Below are positions 57,414 through 64,000 of a DNA stretch of 64,000 nt, piece after piece (position 1 is the first letter of the stretch; every line of letters starts with the position of its first letter). The translations under genes were made by a program, and so were the position numbers. The DNA comes from an uncultured Clostridia bacterium (GTDB lineage: Bacteria > Bacillota > Clostridia > Oscillospirales > Acutalibacteraceae), in contig CAMFBH010000003.1 of assembly GCA_945948515.1 (NCBI GenBank), positions 1-64,000 on the forward strand. The letters run 5' to 3'. The notes beneath the pieces are model-generated. The model had not been told where the DNA came from, did no database searches, and saw only the letters and a list, made by a program, of their open reading frames with translations.

Positions 57414-58316
57414 ATGCTGGATTTTAAAACTCCCAAAATCTCCGACAGAGCTTGGGTTAGCAAATGCTTCGAAGAATCAAGCAGTATGAATTGTGAATAC
57501 ACTTTCGGAAACTCCTATGTTTGGAGAACCGCTTATTCAAGTAAGATTTGTCATTATAAAGATTTTTTTATTGCAACATGGGGAAGAGGAAATGATATTT
57601 CATATTCTCTTCCTATCGGAAAAGGTGATTTTGCTGATGCAATTCAAGCGATAATTAATGATGCAAAAGACAGAGGCGTTGTTCCTAAGATTTACGGAGT
57701 AACAGGAAGTTATAAGGAAAGATTAGATTGTTTCTTTGAAAATCAATTTAAGTTTGAGTTTGACAGAGGAAATGCAGATTATATCTATTTAACCGAGAAG
57801 CTGGCATCGCTCAGCGGAAAAAAATATCATTCAAAAAGAAATCACATTTCAAACTTTATAAAAAACAATCCCTCATGGAAATTTGAGAGAATTAATGAAA
57901 ATAACATAAAAGAGTGTATTGAATGTCACACAGAATGGATTAACAGCCGCGATGCTGACATCGATGACACAGCGGATTATTCTTTTGAATACGAAGCAGT
58001 TCTTGATGCCTTTGAAAATTATTTTGATTTGGGCTTTATCGGCGGACTTATAAGAATTAACGGCAAGGTTATTGCATACACCTTTGGCGAAAAGCAAAGT
58101 GATGAAGTTTTTGTTACCCATTTTGAAAAGGCACCGGGCGATATACAGGGAGCATATGCTATAATTAACAGAGAGTTTGCCGCGAATTGTTTAACATCAT
58201 TTAAATATGTAAACAGGGAAGAGGATTTAAATATTGAAGGATTGCGAAAAGCAAAGCTAAGCTATAATCCCGAGATAATTCTTGAAAAGGCGGTTGCTGT
58301 TTATGTCGGTGATTGA
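57414..58316 (+). CDS. DUF2156 (phosphatidylglycerol lysyltransferase C-terminal-like) protein
   Basis: A 300-residue protein with tandem GNAT-like folds, as in the C-terminal domain of MprF-type aminoacyl-phosphatidylglycerol synthases but without the membrane domain. The hallmark KKYHSKRNHISNF is present, and a later section has FIGGLIRINGKVIAYTFGEK and a YKYVNREEDLNIEGLRKAK-like end. Free-standing DUF2156 proteins in Clostridia have no settled role; aminoacyl or peptide transfer is inferred from the fold. It overlaps the following GNAT gene by 14 bases. Confidence 0.85.
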   Translation: MLDFKTPKISDRAWVSKCFEESSSMNCEYTFGNSYVWRTAYSSKICHYKDFFIATWGRGNDISYSLPIGKGDFADAIQAIINDAKDRGVVPKIYGVTGSYKERLDCFFENQFKFEFDRGNADYIYLTEKLASLSGKKYHSKRNHISNFIKNNPSWKFERINENNIKECIECHTEWINSRDADIDDTADYSFEYEAVLDAFENYFDLGFIGGLIRINGKVIAYTFGEKQSDEVFVTHFEKAPGDIQGAYAIINREFAANCLTSFKYVNREEDLNIEGLRKAKLSYNPEIILEKAVAVYVGD

Positions 58317-58977
58317 TACCGTTAAGTACAAAGAGCAAATAATCAATCTTTGGCAGAGTGTTTTCGGCGACGATAGAGAATACATTGAATTTTTTCTTGA
58401 TAATTGTAAAAATAAAATATGTCTCGGTACATTTTCTGAGGAACAGCTTTGTTCTATGCTTTTTTTACTTGATGTATCATATTCGTCATATAAAGGAAAA
58501 TATGTTTTTGCTGTTGCAACGGAAAAATCTCATAGAAATAAAGGCTATGCCGGAGGTTTGATTGAAGAAGCAAAGCTTTATATGGATGATTTTCTTTGCC
58601 TTGTACCGGCTGAAAAAAGCCTTTTTTCATATTATGAAAAACACGGCTTTAATACAAAGCTTTATTCTTCAAAAAGTATTAATCCGAATTATAAAAACGC
58701 GAGAAATTCTTCTTACGATGAATACTTTACCGCAAGAGAAAAAAAGCTCAGTTTTCCTCACATTGCGTTTTCCGACAGCGAATTTATATATAAAGAGAAT
58801 ATTTTTAACGGCGGGGATTTCTTTATTTCAAATAACGAAATCTTTGCTGTAAGGTATGGCAAAACGGCAGAAGTATTATCAAAAAACTGCTCTTTGTCGG
58901 AATTCAACGAAGCTAAAGGAATGATTTATTCAAAACTAAATCTTCCGAATGGCTATATTGGATTTGTGCTTGATTAG
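58303..58977 (+). CDS. GNAT-family acetyltransferase
   Basis: A 224-residue protein. The N-terminal half has a GNAT fold with ATEKSHRNKGYAGGLIEEAK as the acetyl-CoA loop. The C-terminal section is less typical and may contain a second partial fold. Start at ATG 58303, which overlaps the end of the DUF2156 gene; an alternative in-frame start at 58282 lacks support. Substrate unknown. Confidence 0.8.
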   Translation: MSVIDTVKYKEQIINLWQSVFGDDREYIEFFLDNCKNKICLGTFSEEQLCSMLFLLDVSYSSYKGKYVFAVATEKSHRNKGYAGGLIEEAKLYMDDFLCLVPAEKSLFSYYEKHGFNTKLYSSKSINPNYKNARNSSYDEYFTAREKKLSFPHIAFSDSEFIYKENIFNGGDFFISNNEIFAVRYGKTAEVLSKNCSLSEFNEAKGMIYSKLNLPNGYIGFVLD

Positions 58978-58987
58978 GAGTTAAAAA

Positions 58988-59530
58988 ATGGTTTATTTAT
59001 TTTTAGCAGACGGATTTGAAATTATTGAGGCTCTTGCTCCCGTTGATATGTTGAAAAGAGCAAAAATTGAAGTTAAAACAGTTGGCGTTACAGGTGAATA
59101 TGTTGCGAGTTCTTGCGGAGTAGTAGTAAAGAGTGATATTTCATTGAGTAATGTAGAAATTGAAAATGCCAATGCAATAATACTTCCGGGAGGAATGCCG
59201 GGAACAGTTAATCTTGAAAACAACCAAACTGTTCAAAGCTGTATTGACTATTGCGCCGACAGAAATATTTTGATTTGCGCAATATGCGCTGCTCCATCAA
59301 TTTTAGGGCATAAAAGTTTACTTAACGGTAAAGAAGCAACAGCTTATCCCGGATTTGAAAATGAGCTCAATGGCGCAAAATTGTCTGAAAAGCTTGTTGT
59401 GCGCGACGGAAATTTCATTACCGCACGCGGAGCCGGCGTAGCAACAGAATTCGGACTTAAAATCGTTAGTGCGTTAAAAGATGAAGAAACAGCATTAAGC
59501 GTTAAAAGAACAATACAAAGTCATGATTAA
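58988..59530 (+). CDS. DJ-1/PfpI family protein
   Basis: DJ-1 family protein of 180 residues. The nucleophile elbow has ICAICAAPSILGH and the conserved Glu is early in LADGFEIIEALAPVDML. Its C-terminal motif TARGAGVATEFGLKI is typical of the DJ-1 subgroup (YajL/ThiJ) and points to a protein repair or redox role. A ribosome site TAGGAG precedes the ATG. The last eight bases overlap the cyclo-ligase gene. Confidence 0.93.
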   Translation: MVYLFLADGFEIIEALAPVDMLKRAKIEVKTVGVTGEYVASSCGVVVKSDISLSNVEIENANAIILPGGMPGTVNLENNQTVQSCIDYCADRNILICAICAAPSILGHKSLLNGKEATAYPGFENELNGAKLSEKLVVRDGNFITARGAGVATEFGLKIVSALKDEETALSVKRTIQSHD

Positions 59531-60095
59531 TAAGAATAAAGCACGAATTATCGCAAAAGAATTCAGAAAAGAATTATCTTCTGAAGAACGATTGTATAAA
59601 AGTAAGAAAATATTTGAAAATTTTGTAAGCAGCCGAATATTCACTGAATGTAATGAACTGCTTTTATTTGCTTCCCTTGAGGATGAACCCTTAACCGACT
59701 TAATTGCTGAGCATTCATTGAATTTGAATAAGAAAATTGCATATCCAAAATGTAATGATAATAACGGGAGTATGAGCTTTTATTATGTTAATTCACTTAA
59801 TGAATTAAAAGAGGGCTTATTCGGTGTCAGAGAGCCTCTTTGCAACAGTAATAAGCTTGCTGTTCCAAATAACAGAACCGTAATTCTTGTTCCTGGATTA
59901 GCGTTTAATCCTGACGGTTTCAGAGTTGGCTACGGTAAAGGATATTATGATCGTTTTCTTTCAAAATATGATTGTGTTTCAGTAGGAATTTGTTATAATG
60001 AATTGTGTTCTTTGGATTTTTCTGAAGATAAATTTGATATACCTGTTAAATTTATTGTAACCGATAAAAAATTAACCGAGTTTTACCCCGGTTAA
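59523..60095 (+). CDS. 5-Formyltetrahydrofolate cyclo-ligase
   Basis: ATP-dependent enzyme that converts 5-formyl-THF to 5,10-methenyl-THF in one-carbon metabolism. The signature GFRVGYGKGYYDRFLSKY is at about residues 136-155, with NKNKARIIAKEFRKEL at the start. Length 190 residues. It is the last + strand gene of the rpoD unit before a hairpin that also faces the small cysteine-rich gene from the other side. Confidence 0.93.
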   Translation: MINKNKARIIAKEFRKELSSEERLYKSKKIFENFVSSRIFTECNELLLFASLEDEPLTDLIAEHSLNLNKKIAYPKCNDNNGSMSFYYVNSLNELKEGLFGVREPLCNSNKLAVPNNRTVILVPGLAFNPDGFRVGYGKGYYDRFLSKYDCVSVGICYNELCSLDFSEDKFDIPVKFIVTDKKLTEFYPG

Positions 60096-60100
60096 TTTTA
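60071..60100. terminator. Bidirectional terminator over the cyclo-ligase stop codon
   Basis: Eight-pair stem ATTAACCG / CGGTTAAT (60071-60078, 60089-60096). The + strand continues with TTTTAA, while the minus strand continues with TTTTTTATC. It ends both the cyclo-ligase operon and the minus-strand micropeptide gene. Confidence 0.8.
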
Positions 60101-60109
60101 AGTGAATAT

Positions 60110-60205
60110 TTAGTTGTTGCAGCACATAGAGCCATTTCCTCCGCACCCAAGGAGGATTAAAATTACAAGTAAAATCCATATGGAATTACCGTTGTTGCAG
60201 CACAT
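60110..60205 (-). CDS. 31-residue cysteine-rich hydrophobic micropeptide
   Basis: A 31-codon gene on the minus strand, in the gap between two + strand operons. It begins MCCNNGN, continues with a hydrophobic helix SIWILLVILILLG (about residues 8-20), then CGGNGS and ends MCCNN. The ribosome site GAGGTGA precedes ATG 60205 by five bases, a TATAAT lies about 30 bases further upstream (minus strand), and the terminator at 60071-60100 follows. Short, Cys/Gly/Asn-rich single-helix peptides of this sort are often found in Clostridia and sometimes relate to spore or envelope functions. I infer a membrane-inserted peptide; function is unknown. It is not a shadow, since no gene lies opposite. Confidence 0.72.
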   Translation of the reverse strand: MCCNNGNSIWILLVILILLGCGGNGSMCCNN

Positions 60206-60303
60206 TTGTTTCACCTCGCATTTCTTACTGCATTATATTTTCGAAACAAAATTATGTTACTGAACTAATTTAATATACCTAAATGAAAGGAAATAAAAGT
60301 ATT

Positions 60304-61527
60304 ATGGATAACAGAAATAACTCCTTTAATACTCAAAACGATGATACAAATTTCAGGCTTACCGATTTTGCTCAGTCAAATGAAGCATCTTCAGAGCGAA
60401 AGAGCACTCAAACCGTAAAGCCTGCAAGAAAAACCATAAGAACGGGCAACGGCGTAACATCAACATACATATTCTTTATTGTTGTTATCGCCGTTTCCAT
60501 GGTTATTTCAATATATGCGCTGTTGTGCATGAACGATATACTTGCAATAACAAAGTCAAAATCGACCGTTACCGTGACTATGAATACCCAAATTGAGGAG
60601 GCTGCGGATGCGATTGACCTTTTATCGGACAATGGTTTAATCAAATGTAAAAACTTCTGCAAATTATTTGCCAAAATCAGAAATGATGAAATCGGAGGTC
60701 CTTATTCTGCCGGCGTTTACTATCTTAATGCAAAACAGGGTCTTGAGGGAATGCTGATTACTCTTCAGGGTGATGTAACAGCTACAACCGAAACCGTTAA
60801 AATAACTTTCCCAGAAGGATATACTACTCCGGAAATAATTGAAAAGCTTGTTGATAATGAGGTTTGTGATAAATCTTCATTAATTTCAACAATTCAGTCA
60901 ACTGAATTTTCCTATTCTCTTGTAACTAATCTTAAAGCTAACGAGCATGTTCCGTATAGACTTGAAGGCTATCTTTATCCCGATACCTATGATTTCTATA
61001 TAGGTGAAAGCGCGTCAAGCGTTATTAAGAAATTCCTTTCAAACGGAGATGAGAAATTTACTCAAAAATACCGTGAACGAGCAAAGGAGCTCGGCTATTC
61101 GACTCAGGAAATCATTATCATTGCATCAATAATCCAAAAAGAGGCGGCTAACAGCGCGCAAATGAAGGATATTTCATCTGTAATTCACAACCGTCTTAAT
61201 GATAAAATCAATTATCCCAGCCTTGGATGTATGTCAACAGCGGACTATATTACCAATTTTGTTGCAGATTCGCTTTCTTCAACATCTGCACATACACCCG
61301 GATATTATAAAGATTTTTATGATACAAGCACAGCTTCAACAGTTGTAGGACTTCCAGTAGGGGCAATTTGTAATCCCGGAATTGATGCTATTGAAGCCGC
61401 TCTTTATCCTAATGACACTAATTATTATTATTTCTTCCACGATACGGACGGAAATCTTTATTGTCAGAAAAACTATACGCAAAACAGACAGGAAATTCAA
61501 AAATACGCACCTTACTTGAACTATTAA
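60304..61527 (+). CDS. mltG: Endolytic transglycosylase MltG
   Basis: YceG-like membrane-bound murein transglycosylase that ends nascent glycan strands, 407 residues. A cytoplasmic N-terminus of about 55 residues precedes a membrane helix (TSTYIFFIVVIAVSMVISIY). The LysM-like subdomain has KITFPEGYTTPEIIEKL, and the catalytic domain has EGYLYPDTYDFY and ASIIQKEAANSAQMKDIS with the catalytic Glu, then PGIDAIEAALYPNDTNYYYFF. The start is uncertain: ATG 60304 has a somewhat distant AAAGGA site, whereas ATG 60283 has none. Confidence 0.94.
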   Translation: MDNRNNSFNTQNDDTNFRLTDFAQSNEASSERKSTQTVKPARKTIRTGNGVTSTYIFFIVVIAVSMVISIYALLCMNDILAITKSKSTVTVTMNTQIEEAADAIDLLSDNGLIKCKNFCKLFAKIRNDEIGGPYSAGVYYLNAKQGLEGMLITLQGDVTATTETVKITFPEGYTTPEIIEKLVDNEVCDKSSLISTIQSTEFSYSLVTNLKANEHVPYRLEGYLYPDTYDFYIGESASSVIKKFLSNGDEKFTQKYRERAKELGYSTQEIIIIASIIQKEAANSAQMKDISSVIHNRLNDKINYPSLGCMSTADYITNFVADSLSSTSAHTPGYYKDFYDTSTASTVVGLPVGAICNPGIDAIEAALYPNDTNYYYFFHDTDGNLYCQKNYTQNRQEIQKYAPYLNY

Positions 61528-61528
61528 T

Positions 61529-62758
61529 ATGGAAAGAAAACTTGAATTACTCTCTCCGGCAGGGGATTTTGAAAGATTAAAGCTCGCCGTTAAATTCGGT
61601 GCAGATGCCGTTTATGTAGGCGCTCACCAATTCGGAATGCGAACAAATCCGTCGAACTTCTCTTTTGACGAGCTAAAAAAAGCGGCAGAATTTGTTCATT
61701 CATACAACAAAAAAATATATTTAACATGTAACACACTTCCTCGTAATGAAGAAATTGATGAAATGCCTGAATTTCTTCGTCAAGCAGCAATGTGCCGTGT
61801 TGATGCTTTTATAATTGCAGATATGGGTGTGTTGTCACTTGCAAAAAAATACGCTCCCGATATAGAAGTTCATATTTCAACTCAATGCGGAATTGTAAAT
61901 TATCAGGCAGCAAACGCGCTTTATGAAATGGGTGCTAAGCGAATTGTAACCGCAAGGGAGCTTTCGCTCGATGAAATTAAGGTTATAAGAGATAAAACAA
62001 ATCCTAATCTTGAAATTGAAACCTTTGTTCACGGCGCTATGTGTATGAGCTTCTCGGGCAGATGCATTCTCTCGGATTATATGATTGGTAGGGATGCAAA
62101 CAGGGGAGACTGTGCTCAGCCTTGCAGGTGGAAATACAGTGTTGTTGAAGAAACTCGGCCTAATCAGTATTTTCCGATTGAACAAAACGAATCGGGAACA
62201 TATATATTCAATTCAAAGGATTTGAATATGATTGAGCATCTTCCCGAGCTTGATGCCGCAGGTATAGATTCTCTTAAAATTGAAGGAAGAGCAAAAAGCG
62301 AATACTATACTGCCATTGTTACCTACGCATACAGAAATGCTCTTGACGAATACTATAAAAACAGGACTCATGAATTCAAAACACCGGCATGGATAGTTGA
62401 AGAAACCGAAAAAATGAGTCACCGTGAATATACAACCGGATTTAATTTCGGAAAGCTTCATAACGGTCAAGTTCTCAACACAGGCGGATATATTCGCTCT
62501 TGGGATGTTTGTGCTCTGTTCAGGGAATTAAAGGACGGTGTTTTAACCGTTGACCAAAGAAACCGCTTTTATGAAGGTGATGTTCTTGAGGTAGTAGAGC
62601 CCGGAAAAAAGCCTCAAAAACTCACAGTTAAAAATCTTTATAATGTAAAAGACGGAGAAAAGGTTTCTGTTGCAAATAAAGCAACCGATGTTTACTCATT
62701 TGATTGTGATTTAAATCTTTCAAGTGATGCCATTTTCAGAAGAAAAAAGGATGATTAA
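61529..62758 (+). CDS. Peptidase U32 family protein
   Basis: A 409-residue U32 family protein. It begins KLELLSPAGDFERLKLAVKF and has the family signature ETFVHGAMCMSFSGRCILSD, followed by GDCAQPCRWKYSV with further conserved cysteines. U32 proteins include collagenase-like peptidases and tRNA- or ubiquinone-related hydroxylases (TrhP, UbiU/V). The arrangement mltG followed by a U32 gene is common in Firmicutes; a tRNA hydroxylation role (TrhP-type) is plausible. It begins one base after the mltG stop. Confidence 0.92.
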   Translation: MERKLELLSPAGDFERLKLAVKFGADAVYVGAHQFGMRTNPSNFSFDELKKAAEFVHSYNKKIYLTCNTLPRNEEIDEMPEFLRQAAMCRVDAFIIADMGVLSLAKKYAPDIEVHISTQCGIVNYQAANALYEMGAKRIVTARELSLDEIKVIRDKTNPNLEIETFVHGAMCMSFSGRCILSDYMIGRDANRGDCAQPCRWKYSVVEETRPNQYFPIEQNESGTYIFNSKDLNMIEHLPELDAAGIDSLKIEGRAKSEYYTAIVTYAYRNALDEYYKNRTHEFKTPAWIVEETEKMSHREYTTGFNFGKLHNGQVLNTGGYIRSWDVCALFRELKDGVLTVDQRNRFYEGDVLEVVEPGKKPQKLTVKNLYNVKDGEKVSVANKATDVYSFDCDLNLSSDAIFRRKKDD

Positions 62759-62761
62759 ATT

Positions 62762-62799
62762 TTTTACCCCTAAGTAATACTACTTAGGGGTGTTTTTTT
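62762..62799 (+). terminator. Hairpin overlapping the ribosome site of the PBP gene
   Basis: Eleven-pair stem ACCCCTAAGTA / TACTTAGGGGT (62766-62776, 62781-62791), loop ATAC, then GTTTTTTT. It looks like an intrinsic terminator after the U32 gene, yet its right arm contains TAGGGGTG, the only ribosome site for the next gene. Confidence 0.85.
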
Positions 62800-64000
62800 G
62801 AAAAAAAGAATTATTTCTTTTGTTATAGTTTTCAGTTTAATTTCTTGTGCAATTACTGCAAGAGTGGGGTATATTGCTTATAACAATAGTGCTGATGCCG
62901 GAACATTTGTTAATTCATACACGCTTTCTGTTGCAAAAAAAGAACTTACAATTTATGACTGCAATAAAAGAAAGCTGAATTATTTAAACAAAAAATATGC
63001 TGTTGTCATACGACCAAATAAAGAGTGTATGTCCGAGCTAAATAAAGTTTTCAGTGAGTATCAATGTCAAAATATAATTGATGATTTGAAGAGCGGATTT
63101 CCTGTTGTGAGATTTACAAAAGAAAAGGTTGAATGTAAATACCTAAAATTGTATGAAGTTTATGATAAATATTCAGACAATCAGCTTTGTGCGCACCTGA
63201 TATCAAGTGCGAGCAGTGGAATTGAAAACTATATAGGAACCGAACAATTTGAATTAAAAATCAGTTTTCCACAGGATGCAAACGGAAGGATATTGTCGGG
63301 AAGTGAAGGAGAGCTAATTTCAAATTACTATACTGACAAGGGTGTTTGCTTAACGATAGACAGTTCTATTCAAAGAATATGCGAAAAAGCCCTCGGAAAT
63401 AAAAAAGGAGCAGTTGTTGTTACAGATGTGAAAACAGGAAATATACTGGCTCTTGCAAGCGGACCGAGGCTCGATTTAAAGAATCCGGAAAATGCTAACA
63501 ATGATTATCTTAACAGAGCTATAAATTCCTATGCCGTTGGCTCTGTGTTTAAAATATTTGTAGCGGCGTGCGCATTGGAAAATAATATTAATCCTACCTA
63601 TGAGTGCACAGGAAAAATTAAAATTCACGATACAGAATTTCATTGCTCCGACTCAACGCTACACGGAAAACAAAATATGAAAAAAGCTCTTGCAAATTCC
63701 TGTAACTGTTATTTCATTAATCTTGCGCTTAAAATAGGAAGCGAAAGAATAATTGAATTTGCAGATAAGCTAGGCTTTGGTTGCGCACAGGAAATATATC
63801 CGTCTTTTTTCACCAAATCAGGAATTCTGCCAGCCCCTTCAACGGACGGTCAAACCGCACTTTTGGGTTTTGGTCAGGGTAGATTAAGTGCAACGCCTAT
63901 ACAGGTTGCTGCGGCAATCGGAGCAATAGCAAACAACGGAATTTTTCATTCTCCGAATCTTAGGCATTGTGATATTTCAGACAACTCCGAAAAAATCAAT
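62798..64000 (+). CDS. Penicillin-binding transpeptidase, 3' end missing
   Basis: Open from TTG 62798 to the window edge (401 codons, no stop). An N-terminal membrane helix (about residues 5-25) is followed by a short dimerisation-like domain and, from about residue 180, a transpeptidase domain. The SxxK motif is S249-V-F-K252 and the SxN motif S301-C-N303. The KTG motif would lie beyond the edge. Length so far suggests a compact class B PBP of the PbpA/FtsI-like group, cross-linking peptidoglycan. The ribosome site is TAGGGGTG inside the hairpin at 62762-62799. Confidence 0.88.
   Translation, partial: MKKRIISFVIVFSLISCAITARVGYIAYNNSADAGTFVNSYTLSVAKKELTIYDCNKRKLNYLNKKYAVVIRPNKECMSELNKVFSEYQCQNIIDDLKSGFPVVRFTKEKVECKYLKLYEVYDKYSDNQLCAHLISSASSGIENYIGTEQFELKISFPQDANGRILSGSEGELISNYYTDKGVCLTIDSSIQRICEKALGNKKGAVVVTDVKTGNILALASGPRLDLKNPENANNDYLNRAINSYAVGSVFKIFVAACALENNINPTYECTGKIKIHDTEFHCSDSTLHGKQNMKKALANSCNCYFINLALKIGSERIIEFADKLGFGCAQEIYPSFFTKSGILPAPSTDGQTALLGFGQGRLSATPIQVAAAIGAIANNGIFHSPNLRHCDISDNSEKIN

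Overview
The window is a low-GC, gene-dense chromosome segment from an anaerobic, endospore-forming member of the Clostridia; an Oscillospiraceae/Ruminococcaceae-type gut organism is my best guess. The evidence is a complete spoIIIAA-AH operon, a spoIIID gene, a class A AddAB recombination pair, the MEP isoprenoid enzyme Dxs, an S-box (SAM-I) riboswitch, frequent TTG starts and strong GGAGG ribosome sites. About 60 genes fill nearly all of the sequence. I see no rRNA, tRNA, CRISPR array, prophage or insertion sequence, so this is mostly vertically inherited core genome and not a mobile island.

Layout. 1-8.2 kb: a K+ transporter (5' end outside the window), a CBS-domain membrane protein, an arabinose catabolic set araB-araA-araD, and a secreted VanW-domain protein, all on the + strand and ending at a bidirectional terminator. 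8.2-17.4 kb: mostly minus-strand genes, namely an epimerase with a C-terminal zinc-binding tail, proC, spoIIID, a small membrane-anchored protein, a long PRPP synthetase and a GtrA-YfhO fusion; metK with its SAM riboswitch lies among them on the + strand. 17.5-33.3 kb: spoIIIAA-AH, asp23, nusB, a TsaD-like protein, xseA, xseB, ispA, dxs, tlyA, nadK, argR, recN and tyrS. This order matches the Bacillus subtilis spoIIIA-to-recN region with a few substituted slots. 33.4-50.6 kb: ligA, a membrane protein of unknown function, murD, two M42 peptidases, an overlapping chain of five genes to a phosphohexomutase, then addB-addA. 50.7-62.8 kb: rpmE, a YigZ protein, a phosphoesterase, the dgt-dnaG-rpoD macromolecular synthesis unit, tmk and small enzymes, a 31-residue cysteine-rich peptide on the minus strand, mltG and a U32 peptidase. 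A penicillin-binding protein runs off the right edge.

Functionally the window joins sporulation (the SpoIIIA channel and SpoIIID), DNA maintenance (LigA, RecN, XseAB, AddAB, DnaG), envelope synthesis (MurD, MltG, PBP, IspA/Dxs) and nucleotide or cofactor supply (Prs, Tmk, Dgt, NadK, MetK). I did not find an obviously new defence or mobile system. The most unusual items are the CCNN micropeptide, whose ends are encoded by identical 15-nt repeats; the TsaD-like protein sitting where folD is in Bacillus; the SDR-zinc-tail and GtrA-YfhO fusions; the oversized PRPP synthetase; the uncharacterised membrane protein overlapping ligA; and the PBP whose ribosome site lies inside a terminator-like hairpin.
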